From Bacteroidota bacterium (GTDB lineage: Bacteria > Bacteroidota > Bacteroidia > AKYH767-A > OLB10), in assembly GCA_016714005.1 (NCBI GenBank), contig JADJOA010000012.1, forward strand, positions 28,405 through 92,404: a DNA stretch of 64,000 nucleotides. Reading direction: 5' to 3'. A program made the translations under genes and the position numbers. Position 1 is the stretch's first letter, and each line of letters begins with the position of its first letter. Positions 54,794 through 64,000 of this stretch are shown one piece after another. The notes below the pieces were generated by a model. The model ran no database searches, was not told where the DNA came from, and saw nothing but the letters and a program-made list of their open reading frames with translations.

Positions 54794-55780
54794 TTATCTG
54801 GGCACTTCAATTGACTGGATAATCGTATCAATAACATCATCGGGTGTTAAGCCTTCCATTTCCTTCTCTGGTGTTAAAATAATACGGTGGTTGTAAACAG
54901 ATTTTACTACTGCATGTATATCATCCGGAGTAACAAAATCTCTGCCCTGCATGGCTGCCATTGCTTTAGATGTTTTTAAAACAGCCAATGAAGCGCGTGG
55001 CGAAGCGCCTAAAAATAAGCTGCCGTTGTTGCGTGTGCTATCAGTAATTTTTGCAATGTATTCTATAAGTTCATCTTTAATGTAAACACTCGCTACTATT
55101 TTTTTACAGTGTGCAATTTCAATTGCATTTAAAACCGCTTTGGTATTACTTACCTCAGGCACAAATGAGTTTTTAAACCTTTCAAGAATTAACTTCTCAT
55201 CGGCAAAATCAGGATAATTAATTATAATCCTAAAAACAAATCGGTCTAATTGCGCTTCCGGAAGTTTGTAAGTGCCTTCTTGCTCAATAGGATTTTGAGT
55301 TGCAATTACCATAAACGGCTCGTTAAGAATATGTGTAGTACCATCCACCGTTATTTGTTTTTCCTCCATTACCTCAAACAAAGCAGCCTGCGTTTTGGCG
55401 GGCGAACGGTTTATCTCGTCAATCAATACAACATTACTGAATACGGGTCCGCGGTTAAAAATAAATTCAGATGTTTTCAGATTAAAAACGGTAGTACCTA
55501 TAACATCCGTTGGCATTAGATCGGGTGTAAACTGAATGCGCGAAAAGTTTACCGACAATGTACGCGCAAGCACTTTTGCTGTTAATGTTTTTGCAATTCC
55601 CGGAACTCCTTCAATAAGTACATGCCCGTTGGTGAACAAAGCGGCAAGCATCAGGTCAATCATTTTATGTTGCCCTATAATTGTTTTTCCAATTTCATTT
55701 TTAATTGCAAAAACGGCTTCCTGTAGCTTGGAAAGTTCATTGTTTAACTCGTGTTGTGTATTTGTTTGCTCTTCTGTCAT
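54794..55780 (-). CDS. MoxR-family AAA+ ATPase
   Basis: A 328-residue MoxR ATPase, a chaperone-like AAA+ protein thought to mature membrane or secreted complexes. Walker A is GVPGIAKT at about residue 58, Walker B VVLIDEINR near 120, sensor 1 VIATQNPIEQEGTYKLPEAQ and the lid region GASPRASLAVLKTSKAMAAMQGRD, with the C-terminal VYNHRIILTPEKEMEG. It is the last gene of a five-gene minus-strand operon, two bases behind the DUF4350 gene. The DUF58 gene that commonly follows MoxR in this operon type is not here; the convergent recA comes next. Confidence 0.94.
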   Translation of the reverse strand: MTEEQTNTQHELNNELSKLQEAVFAIKNEIGKTIIGQHKMIDLMLAALFTNGHVLIEGVPGIAKTLTAKVLARTLSVNFSRIQFTPDLMPTDVIGTTVFNLKTSEFIFNRGPVFSNVVLIDEINRSPAKTQAALFEVMEEKQITVDGTTHILNEPFMVIATQNPIEQEGTYKLPEAQLDRFVFRIIINYPDFADEKLILERFKNSFVPEVSNTKAVLNAIEIAHCKKIVASVYIKDELIEYIAKITDSTRNNGSLFLGASPRASLAVLKTSKAMAAMQGRDFVTPDDIHAVVKSVYNHRIILTPEKEMEGLTPDDVIDTIIQSIEVPR

Positions 55781-55782
55781 AG

Positions 55783-57048
55783 CTATTTACAGTTGGTGTA
55801 AAAATGTTCAATAAGGCTGTGAAAATTAATTAAATCTCCGTTGGTAACATCAAGTCTGCTTTCTATCAGTTGATGTGTTGCAAAAATGGTTTTAATATGG
55901 TCCATTGCAATTCCTGATTTAAGTGATAACCTCTTTGCAAATTCATCATTAAAGTGTATAGAGGTTAAATAATACTTATTGCGGATAAAAGACTGAAACA
56001 ACCTCATTTTATGTTGGGCAATAGCTTTGTTATCGTTTTGGCGGAAATATAATTCTGTGATGGTGTGCACATACTCTACAGAAGTATTTTCGGGAACAGA
56101 TAAAACCGGAATAACTTTTTGTCGTCTCTTACCAAAGAAAATAGCATAGAGCAATATGCCCATCAACAATAAATACCATGCCCATCTTAAATAAAGGTTT
56201 TCCATTATATACTTGAGAGGTCCGGGACTTTTTTGGTTATTTGAATTGCGCATAAACGTCTTGTGATATTCATCCCAAATAATATTAGAAACCGGAATGT
56301 ATGAAGCAACATTATTGAAGTATTGCCAGTGATGTTTATCAAGCATTGAGATATTGCTGAAGGCATAAGGTGTGCTGTGAAAATAAAAGTTACCCTTGCC
56401 ATGTGGCATTTTTATAAAATTAAAATAACCGTTACCAATATAACCAAGTGCTGAAAGTTTGTTAGCAGGACTATTGAAAATACTACTGTCGAGAAATGAC
56501 CAATATCCTTCAATTTTTTTATTCCTTAATATATAATGATACCTGAAAAAAGTATCAACGTTCAAGTTTGGGTTTATTAAACTCAGGTCAGCTACCGTAT
56601 CTCTCATATAATCGTTGTAGCCATCATCGGTATAAGAAAATTCGTTGTTTAGTTTTAATAATTCATATGGTGGAAAGTTAAGGCAAATAAAAGCAGTATT
56701 CCCTTGCTCAACAAACAACGCCAATGATTTTAACTCATCGTCATTCATGTAAACTCCTTGTCCCATAATTAAATAGGTAGTATTTGAGAGCGATGGATTT
56801 TTTTCTAAATATTTTTTTATTGATTCTCTTGAAAGAATATGAAAATTTTTGCCCTTGTTTTTTTCTTTTAAAAGGCCGGCAAAAATATATGTACCATAAG
56901 GTTCTTTGCTTTCAGGGGCGTATGTTTCGCGCCAGTTAAAAGTTTTGTTTTGCGGCATGTTGGCTACAATCAAAGCTATAATAACACCAAGCAGTGCAAT
57001 AGCAACTAAAACAATTATGAGGCTGCTTCTTTTCATCCCATTAATCAT
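55783..57048 (-). CDS. DUF4350 domain membrane protein
   Basis: An intact 421-residue protein. One N-terminal helix (LIIVLVAIALLGVIIALIVA), a periplasmic domain with FNWRETYAPESKEPYGTYIF and the DUF4350 signature region (TAFICLNFPPYELL, FYFHSTPYAFSN), a second helix at about 285-305 (WAWYLLLMGILLYAIFFG) and a cytoplasmic C-terminal domain. No enzymatic activity is known; members travel with MoxR, DUF4129 and SpoIIM-like genes. The start overlaps the upstream DUF4129 gene by 8 bases, which indicates translational coupling. Confidence 0.85.
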   Translation of the reverse strand: MINGMKRSSLIIVLVAIALLGVIIALIVANMPQNKTFNWRETYAPESKEPYGTYIFAGLLKEKNKGKNFHILSRESIKKYLEKNPSLSNTTYLIMGQGVYMNDDELKSLALFVEQGNTAFICLNFPPYELLKLNNEFSYTDDGYNDYMRDTVADLSLINPNLNVDTFFRYHYILRNKKIEGYWSFLDSSIFNSPANKLSALGYIGNGYFNFIKMPHGKGNFYFHSTPYAFSNISMLDKHHWQYFNNVASYIPVSNIIWDEYHKTFMRNSNNQKSPGPLKYIMENLYLRWAWYLLLMGILLYAIFFGKRRQKVIPVLSVPENTSVEYVHTITELYFRQNDNKAIAQHKMRLFQSFIRNKYYLTSIHFNDEFAKRLSLKSGIAMDHIKTIFATHQLIESRLDVTNGDLINFHSLIEHFYTNCK

Positions 57049-57860
57049 TCAGTTTGTGCAATGCATCTTTAAAGTGATTCCTTGCTTCTTCAAATTGAAC
57101 TTCATCCATATCAGCATTTCCATACCAGCATTTTTCAAAAATGTAAGTAGAGGATTTTAGCAACTCGAACCATTCGCTACCCCATACTTCAGATAGATAA
57201 TCGCCATTTGTTTTTTCTTTTCTCCAACGTAAAATATTTTTATCCCACATCAATTTCAAAACTTTGAGATAATAAATTCTCACGGCTGCTTTAAAGTTTT
57301 TATTATCAAGCGCAACTTTCAGTAAAGCGTCAAGGTCTGCTTTATCAAGGTTTTCTGCCGCTTCGTCCAGCAAATTTGTTTGTTCATTTAGCGTAATGTT
57401 TATTTTCTGGTTGGCTCTGGCATTTCTAAAAAGCCGGTAAATAACAAACAACACCAAAAGCATAATAACGCCAATGCAAACGGCTTTTACAATGCCTTCG
57501 TTTACATTTAATCGCGGAGGAGAAAATGGTTTCCTCTCTCTTGAATTTTCTTGAATAATCTATACCTTCTTTTGTTTTTTTATAGACCAGTTCATTGCCT
57601 TCGTTATAACTTATTGCGCTTGTATCATCATTTATATAGTAAGTAATAGTATTAGTCTCAGCATCGGGATAAGCATCCGCATCTATTACTTTGTTTGTTG
57701 CAGAAACTATACTGTCAGGGTTTTCTGAATATTGTGTAATTGAATCTAAAAGTTGCGTTCGGGAATTGTAAATTGTATCCTGCGTGTTAAAACCTAAGCT
57801 ACAAAATCCGTTAAGATTGAAAAGAAAATAAATAACAATGAAATATATAAAGTTGCTCAT
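57041..57860 (-). CDS. DUF4129 domain membrane protein
   Basis: About 273 residues once a frameshift at about 57520-57545 is bridged. The N-terminus is a signal or anchor helix (FIYFIVIYFLFNLNGF), followed by a polar region and a second helix near residue 130. The cytoplasmic C-terminal part is the DUF4129 domain, as in FKAAVRIYYLKVLKLMWD and TNGDYLSEVWGSEWFE. The family's role is unknown; it is a constant companion of MoxR and DUF4350 genes. It ends in an 8-base overlap with the DUF4350 gene and starts two bases after the preceding membrane-protein gene. Confidence 0.78.
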
Positions 57861-57862
57861 GT

Positions 57863-58719
57863 TTATTTTTTTCCTTCAATGGCTTCAATTTGTTTAGTAA
57901 GTGATGAGGCATCTTTTATTTCTTTTAAGGAATGATAACTCAATCCGGTTCCAAACATTAAAAATGGAACCAGTATTAAAAAAGTAAATTGATTAATAAG
58001 CACCAATATAAACAGATTAGCTTGCTCTAAAAGCTGCTCGTCAAAGGGCAAATTCCAGCGTATAAAAGAAAAGAAGATGGAGTTGAGCGGAGTGCTCAAC
58101 ATTAAAAATACTATTACTGTATTGAGTAACAGTAACTCCGAATAAATAGAAACATTAAACGAAGACGCACCCATTAGCGTGTAAGAATCAGAAATGGCAT
58201 CTTTTAAATTTCCCCTGTTCAGATACATTGAAAATAAAAGCAGTGAAAACAGTGGTGCAAAACCGCAAAACATTAACGCGGCAAAAAAAGGATGCAAAAA
58301 AAGAAAGCTGTGCATTAGTGATAGGATGAAAAAAGTGTTTAAAAAAATACTTATTTTTTTTACACGATTAAGTTTTTCTTTCTTTCCGGTAAAATGTTTC
58401 AGAAAAAATTAAAAGTAACATGCACCATTAACGAAGAAGGCAATGTATTCAGTAAAGCCAAAAGCGGTTGCCCTTTGTAAGTAAGGAGTGTGGTTATAAA
58501 AAATAAATCTTTATCTCTTACCTCTACAAATAGAGTACTGGAAAAAAGCACAATAAGAATTGCAAATAATACTGAAATAACAGTTGACATTTTAAGCAGG
58601 GAAGCCCCTCTTAGTCTTATCAATAAAAGCAAATCTTTAATATGCTCGCCTGTTGATTTTATTTCAGTAGTATTAAAATTGGAAGAAAGTGAAGGTGATA
58701 GCTTATAATTAGCCGTAGA
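57863..58719 (-). CDS. Polytopic membrane protein of the MoxR operon
   Basis: About 286 residues reconstructed across a frameshift at about 58400. The upstream part (TEIKSTGEHIKDLLLLIRLR, then TVISVLFAILIVLFSSTLF) is read in the frame that also carries the preceding SpoIIM-like gene. The downstream part continues HFTGKKEKLNRVKKISIFLN and three or four further hydrophobic segments. The composition suits a membrane subunit of about six helices. I have no ATG for its start. The boundary with the SpoIIM gene at about 58720 is placed by family length: usual SpoIIM-like proteins end near YPYYKFKKG. A true fusion cannot be excluded. No function is known. Confidence 0.6.
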
Positions 58720-59675
58720 AGAAACAAACCCTTTTTTAAACTTGTAGTAAGGGTAAAAAGCAAAATAGCCTACTATAAAAAGGAAAGAAAAAATAATAAT
58801 CGAAAGCCTTATAGCATCAGGTGTTTGGGTATATCGTGTTAAAAATCCTTCAATAAAAGCGGCAAATACAAAAATTGGAACAACACCTATTAAAATTTTC
58901 AAGCCTCTTCTCGCGCTTAATAAAAACGACTGAAGCCGTGATAGTGTTCCCGGAAAAATTAATCCCTTGCCCATTGTAATTCCTGCACCCGCTGCAATAA
59001 CAATAGATGAAATTTCTAAAGTGCCATGCAGCCATATTGTTAAAAAAGATTCGCGGAATAAATCACGCTCAATAAAAAATACTGAAAGGCGCCAACCATA
59101 ATTCCGTTGTACATTAAAAAGAAAATGCTGCCAATGCATGCAAACACACCAAGTAAAAAAGTGGTAAATGCCACTCTTAAATTGTTAAGAGTAATCATAA
59201 AAAAAAACTCATCGCTGGCGCCCGAACTATAAATATCCATTGGTTTTCCCTTATCAATGTTTCTTAATGTTTCGCGTACGTACTCATCACCAAGTATTAC
59301 TGCTGCAAATTCAGGGTCTTTCATGGAAGAGAAAACGCCAATGGCAACAGACAAAATAAAAAACGCAAGTGCAAACAATAATTCTTTACGCGCTTCATAA
59401 ACCAAACGAGGCAAATCTTCTTTCCAAAAAAATACAAAACCATTTTTATCGCTATGCTTGGTTTTGTAAATGGTGGAATAAACTTTTTGAGAAAGATTAT
59501 TGAGGTAAACGCGAATAGACCTGTTTGGATAAAAAGTGCGGGAATAGGACAGGTCGTCAGTAACCTGTATCAGCAGTCCGCTTAATTTATCGGGATCGGG
59601 TTTGGGATCATTGAGTGTTTCCTCAAATGCTTCCCATTTTTCTTTGTTTTGATTGATGAACTGCGTTTCGCGCAT
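58720..59675 (-). CDS. SpoIIM-like (DUF95) integral membrane protein
   Basis: About 318 residues, with a frameshift at about 59090. The cytoplasmic N-terminus (KEKWEAFEETLNDPKPDPDK, DDLSYSRTFYPNRSIRVYLN) precedes several membrane helices with FALAFFILSVAIGVFSSMKD, TLNNLRVAFTTFLLGVFACI and the conserved IWLHGTLEISSIVIAAGAGI and AFIEGFLTRYTQTPDAIRL. The stretch YPYYKFKKG is the usual end. The family is named for a sporulation gene, but this organism group does not sporulate; here it belongs to the MoxR operon. It is the first gene of the operon and runs divergent from the 59725 glycosyltransferase gene. Confidence 0.82.
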
Positions 59676-59724
59676 ACGTTAGCGAAGGTATGTAATTTGA
59701 AAGTTTTATTTTCAGCCCGTAATC

Positions 59725-60861
59725 ATGCAAAGAAAAAAATTATTGGTATTGCCGGGCTTGTTTCCCAAATTTAAAGGTGATGCAACAGGTATTTTTGTAC
59801 TTGACTATATAGATTGTGTAAAGCACTATTGCGATACCACCGTATTGTTTCTGCGTTTGTTTGGCGAACCCGGCTTGCGTCATGAAGAAATTAACGGCAT
59901 TAAAGTGGTAAGATATTGTTTGGCAAAGCAAACGCCTCTTCTCAAATTGCTTAAACCAATATTATATATCTTGCTGCATAGAAAAGGAATTGCTTTAGCA
60001 AAACAACTTGATAGACCAGATGTAATTCACGCTCACGGAGCTCCTTTAAATGGTGCACTTGCCTTAAAGCTCAAAAAAATATTTAACGCACCTGTTGTAA
60101 TTACCGAGCATACGGGTCCCTTCTCAAAACTCACTAAAAATTTTTTTACACGTTTTGCCACAAAAAAAACTATTGAAGCCTGCAATGTTTTTTTAACCGT
60201 TAGTAACGATTTAAAAATGCAGGTTTTGGCATCAGGAATTAAACCAAAGTGTACACTGGTATCGTTCAATCCCGTTGATACAACTTTGTTTGCAATTAAT
60301 AATAATACACCACTTTCAGAAAGAAAACGGATTTCCTTTTGTGCAAGACTTGAAGATTATAAAGGTGGATTACGTGTGGTTAAGGCATACAGTTTAGTAA
60401 AAGAAAAACTCGAAGGATTTAAACTCTGCATTATTGGCAACGGACCCGAGGAAGCCTTAATTAAAAAATTTATTTTAGAAAACAATTTAACTAATAACGT
60501 TGAAATGATTGGCAAAGCTGTTAAGAGTGATATTGCTGACGTTTACAATCGGACTTCATTTTTTGTTTTCCGAGTGAGCATGAAACCTTTGGTCTGGTAA
60601 TAGCAGAAGCAATGGCTTGCGGCTTACCTGTTATTGTTGGTAATGAAACAGCGCCAAAAGAAATTGTGAGAGAAAGTGATGGTATTTTAATTACACCAAA
60701 AATGTAAATGAAATTGCTGATGCAATGGTTAAAATGAAAGACAAACTTTCAGATTATAATTCTGAGAAAATCCGGCAGGGAATTGTAGAGAGATTTGGCT
60801 TTGAATCTTTCGGTAATTTTTAAATAAGGTTTATGACGATGCCATCATTAGCAATAAGTAA
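59725..60861 (+). CDS. Glycosyltransferase, GT4/group 1 type
   Basis: About 379 residues of GT-B fold once three shifts (about 60575, 60700 and 60817) are joined. The N-terminal domain opens LLVLPGLFPKFKGDATGIFV and contains DVIHAHGAPLNGALAL. The C-terminal domain has ISFCARLEDYKGGLRVVKAY, LCIIGNGPEE and, after the first shift, FPSEHETFGLVIAEAMACG, the EX7E motif that binds the sugar nucleotide. Other examples act in capsule or lipopolysaccharide synthesis; donor and acceptor are unknown. It is followed after 6 bases by rnhB, probably on one transcript. Confidence 0.87.
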
Positions 60862-60867
60862 AACGTA

Positions 60868-61463
60868 ATGCTAAATCCTTATTACAACAAAACTAAAATT
60901 GAAGCAGGCTGTGACGAAGCCGGAAGAGATGCCTTGCAGGACCAGTATTCGCTGCTGCCGTTATTCTGCCAAAAAGTTATAAAAACGAGTTGTTAAACGA
61001 TTCAAAAAACTTACCGAGCAGAAAAGAAATTTTTGAGAGAAGAAATTGAAAACTGAGCATTGGCATGGTCGGTAGCTTATTGTATGCAAACAGAAATTGA
61101 TGAAATAAATATTTTAAACGCTTCAATTCTTGCCATGCACAAAGCGGTGAGTAACCTTAAAATAAAGCCCGAATTCTTATTGATTGATGGCAACAGATTT
61201 AAACCATATAAAAATATTGCGCATAAGTGTTTTATAAAAGGCGATGGAATTTATGCATCTATTGCGGCTGCCTCTGTGCTTGCCAAAACGCACAGAGATG
61301 AATACATGCTAAACCTGCATCATCATTTTCCGCAATACAAATGGAATAAAAACAAAGCGTATGCAACCGCAGAACATATTCAAGCCATAAAACTTTTGGT
61401 TATTGCTTACATCACCGCAAATCATTTCACCTAAAGCCAAAACAATTGGTTCTTGAGATTTGA
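60868..61463 (+). CDS. rnhB: Ribonuclease HII
   Basis: This endonuclease nicks at single ribonucleotides in DNA duplexes. About 198 residues, the normal size, with shifts near 60935, 61012, 61050 and 61395. The catalytic motif reads AGCDEAGR, and the following CLAGPVFAAAVILP appears after the first shift. Further conserved parts are LLIDGNRF, IAAASVLAKTHRDEYM (with the third acidic residue) and, in the restored last frame, HHRKSFHLKPKQLVLEI. The ATG at 60868 precedes LNPYYNKTKIEAG. The stop lies 7 bases from that of the convergent NfeD-type gene. Confidence 0.88.
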
Positions 61464-61469
61464 ATATTG

Positions 61470-62795
61470 CTAAACCGCTTTTACAACAATATTACTCCCA
61501 ACTTCTACAATCACAACATCGGTGTTCTTTTCAATATAACCTGATAGTGCTGTTGCCGGGTAAACCTTCCCGTTTATAATAATATTTCCCGAAGGCTTTA
61601 ATGGTGAAATTGTTGTGCCGCTATCACCTTCCTTAATTATTGTTTTATTTACAACATAACCCTGGCTGCTTTGCATAGAATCTGCCAAAACCATTTTTTG
61701 AAATCTTTTAGATTCAGTAAGCTTTGCGCCCAGCAAAAAAATCATCAGCAATCCTAAAATAATACCTGAAGAAACAGATATAACCGCTTTTAAAATATCA
61801 CCTTGTGGAGTAAAAGAAAAATCAAAACCTATGTTATTGAGTAAACTGAGAATTAAACCACCTGCAATTAGTGACAGACCGGTAATACCGGTTACGCCAA
61901 ACCCGGGAATAACAAAAATTTCTACTCCAAGCAAAACAACACCAATTATTACCAAAAGTATCTCCCAGTTCTCTGCAAGCCCTTCAAGGTACAAAGGCGT
62001 AAAGTACAATATGGCAGCTATTACAGATGCTGCAATCGGAAACAAAGTTCCCGGTGCCTGAAACTCAAAATAAATACCACCAATAATTACCAGTATTAAA
62101 AATCCGCTTATCGCAGGGTTCATAAAAAAACCAATCGTTTTGTCTAACCATGTAGGCTCATAGTACACCAATTGTGCTCCCGTTAAATTTTCGGATGTTA
62201 AAACATCATTAATATTTTCTGCTTTGCCATTGCAATAATTATTTGCAATAGCCTCATCAGTGGTAAAGGTTAAAACTTTTCCGGAGTCGTTAACCCCTTC
62301 AATATACGTTCTTGGGTCAACCATTGCTTCAGCAATTTTAGCATTGCGGTTTCTTTTTTCGGCAGTAGAGCGCATCATTCCACGCATATAGCTCTGGTAT
62401 TTATCGGGCAATGCCTCTGCAGTTTCATTTACCACCGTGGCTGCACCAATGCTTGCACCGCTTCGCATATAAATTCTGTTGCATGCAATACTTATCAAAG
62501 CCCCTGCCGATGCTGCATTATTATCTATAAAAACTGCCGATGCAAGATTGGTATTTAACAACGTAGTACGCATACTGTCAGCAGCATCAAGCAAACCACC
62601 ATATGTGTTCATGTGGATTAGAAAAAGCGCGGCTTTTTGCTGCTCAGCATCTTTCATTGCTCTGTTCATTTGCCGGGCTATGCCTGGAGCCACCATCTCC
62701 TTTAAATTAAACACATACACTTTTTTTGTGGGCTGTGCGCTCGCCAAAACACCTGCCACGATGAGTACAAGGGAAGTAAAAAAAATCTTTTTCAT
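61470..62795 (-). CDS. NfeD-type membrane-bound ClpP-class serine protease
   Basis: An intact 441-residue protein. Signal peptide MKKIFFTSLVLIVAGVLASA; a ClpP-class protease domain with HMNTYGGLLDAADSMR and FIDNNAASAGALISIA, where the Ser in ASAG is the probable nucleophile; and a Lys-rich stretch near residue 140 for the Ser-Lys dyad. Four membrane helices follow from about residue 230 to 345 (FLILVIIGGIYFEFQAPG, ILLVIIGVVLLGVEIFVIPG). The C-terminal 60 residues are the NfeD OB-fold. Such proteins are thought to act in membrane protein quality control beside stomatin-like proteins; no stomatin gene is in the window. Confidence 0.9.
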   Translation of the reverse strand: MKKIFFTSLVLIVAGVLASAQPTKKVYVFNLKEMVAPGIARQMNRAMKDAEQQKAALFLIHMNTYGGLLDAADSMRTTLLNTNLASAVFIDNNAASAGALISIACNRIYMRSGASIGAATVVNETAEALPDKYQSYMRGMMRSTAEKRNRNAKIAEAMVDPRTYIEGVNDSGKVLTFTTDEAIANNYCNGKAENINDVLTSENLTGAQLVYYEPTWLDKTIGFFMNPAISGFLILVIIGGIYFEFQAPGTLFPIAASVIAAILYFTPLYLEGLAENWEILLVIIGVVLLGVEIFVIPGFGVTGITGLSLIAGGLILSLLNNIGFDFSFTPQGDILKAVISVSSGIILGLLMIFLLGAKLTESKRFQKMVLADSMQSSQGYVVNKTIIKEGDSGTTISPLKPSGNIIINGKVYPATALSGYIEKNTDVVIVEVGSNIVVKAV

Positions 62796-62958
62796 TTTTA
62801 GAATGCAATGAGCAAACCTACATTATTTTAAATTAAACTATTAAAAATGCGCTTTTTCATCATTTACATACTGTTAATTAGTTTGTTCAAAAACACAAAC
62901 TGCAATATTACGTCCATGCTATCCGTTTAAATAATATTGTAATACAAAACTTCAAGCA

Positions 62959-64000
62959 ATGATCTTCAACCGTAAATTCTTATTATACGTTTTACTTTTT
63001 ATAAGCTTTAACGCTTTTGCACAACCCGATAAAGGACTAAAAACCATTAATGGAAAAGAAGTAATGCTCCACAAGGTTTTATCTAAAGAAACCTGGACAG
63101 GCATTGCACGCACCTACAACCTCAGTATTGATGATGTAAAATCCGTTAACCCCGGCATAATAGACTTAAAAGAAGGACAAATTATAAATGTTCCCTTATT
63201 ACCTTCACTGCCTTCAACCAAAAATAATGCAACCAACAAACCATTGGTTGAGAGCGCTACTCCTGCCCCTGTACCCGGCACCACTCAAAACAACACAACT
63301 CAGGCTAACGAACATAAAAATGCCTCGGGCAAACATACCGTTAAAGAAAAAGAAACACTCTTTGGTATTGCAAAAAAATATGGAGTTAAAGTTGATGACA
63401 TAAAAAAATGGAACAACAATATTGCAACAGTTAAAATAGGGCAGATAATTAATATTAAAAATCCGGCCACCGTAAAAACAGCTGACATTGCAAACAAAGA
63501 AACCGATAAAAAAGAGTTAGCTGCAACACCCATTGAAAAAAAGATTGAAACAAAAGGCGAGGCTAAAGAAAAACCCGTGCTCGAAAAATCCGAAATCATT
63601 AAAAACAGAAAAGCCTGCTGGATAAAAATCAAAACACCCTCCCAAACACCTGCCCAGGCAGAAGTTACTAAGCCGGCTAAAATTGAGCCTGTTACAAAAG
63701 CAAAAACCCATTGTATTAGACAACGAACAAAAAGTTCAACCCAAAAATGATGTAAAGAACAATAGCGGAAGTGTAGTAAGAGAATATAACGAAACCGGCA
63801 TGGCTGCATGGATCAAAGACGGAAGTTTAAACCAAAACAAATATTACGCCCTGCACCGTACAGCACCATTGGGTACCATTGTTAAAGTAAACAATAGAAT
63901 GAATGGCGAATACGTTTTTGTAAAAGTAGTGGGGCAACTGCCCGATAGCGGTGACAACGAAAAACAAATAATTAAAATATCCGAAGCCGCTGCTAAAAAA
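62959..64000 (+). CDS. LysM-domain protein with RlpA-like C-terminal domain (partial)
   Basis: An exported peptidoglycan-binding protein cut by the window end. Signal peptide ending NAFAQ; a first LysM-like domain at about residues 35-75 (VLSKETWTGIARTYNLSIDD, NPGIIDLKEGQIINVP); a Thr/Asn/Pro-rich linker; a second LysM (HTVKEKETLFGIAKKYGVK, KIGQIINI) at about 115-165; and a long Lys/Glu/Pro-rich region. After a frameshift near 63710 an RlpA-like double-psi barrel starts (GMAAWIKDGSLNQNKYYALH, RTAPLGTIVKVNNRMNGEYV). The catalytic Asp of active RlpA is not evident in the visible part. It is divergent from the NfeD gene. Confidence 0.82.

Noticed and set aside
62479..62811. Long open frames opposite the NfeD gene (also opposite tamB at 50385-50789 and the glycosylasparaginase at 1198-1506)
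   Set aside because: They are exact shadows of well-supported genes with atypical composition and no known motifs.

Overview
This is a low-GC window from a member of the Bacteroidota, probably a free-living or environmental lineage near Chitinophagales or Sphingobacteriales. The evidence is the density of secreted proteins with type IX secretion (T9SS) C-terminal sorting domains, PKD and SprB repeats, a TamB gene divergent from tsaD, families such as DUF5723, DUF1573 and DUF4350, and promoter-like sites of the TTG-N17-23-TAnnTTTG kind. About two thirds of the longer genes are interrupted by one-base shifts, mostly at A/T homopolymers. Reading across the shift restores family motifs each time, so I treat these as sequence errors and give one entry per reconstructed gene.

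Layout. 1-3968: the end of a GH2 beta-mannosidase, a glycosylasparaginase (together suited to N-glycan core breakdown) and a TMTC-like membrane/TPR protein. 4026-11277: a giant protein of about 22 PKD repeats and a small membrane protein, both on the minus strand. 11590-22743: housekeeping and accessory genes: an unknown helical protein, a serine hydrolase, penicillin-binding protein 1C, acetyl-CoA synthetase, a lipid kinase, a histone-H1-like basic/acidic protein, a peroxiredoxin and small secreted proteins. 22840-30216: an M43 metalloprotease with a T9SS tail, a roughly 1,500-residue Ig-like adhesin and a DUF5723 outer-membrane protein. 30415-32024: a pRiA4b ORF-3-like protein, then two gene fragments, the second being the C-terminus of a GH1 beta-glucosidase. 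32069-36341: a surface-polysaccharide cluster (glycosyltransferase, epimerase, bi-domain oxidoreductase). 36480-46791: two more giant T9SS cargo proteins, a tRNA with CAU anticodon and a small T9SS cargo protein. 46844-53403: tamB, tsaD and a coiled-coil membrane protein. 53615-59675: recA, convergent with a five-gene MoxR/DUF4350/DUF4129/membrane/SpoIIM operon. 59725-64000: a glycosyltransferase, rnhB, an NfeD-type membrane serine protease and the start of a LysM/RlpA-like protein.

The dominant theme is surface display and the envelope: T9SS cargo, outer-membrane assembly (TamB), polysaccharide synthesis and peptidoglycan enzymes. I see no CRISPR array, no phage and no intact insertion sequence, and no clear new multi-gene system. 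The best leads are the Ig-like module shared by two giant adhesins, the giant PKD protein without a recognisable sorting domain, the glycan-degrading gene pair at the left edge, and the composite remnant at 31226-32024.
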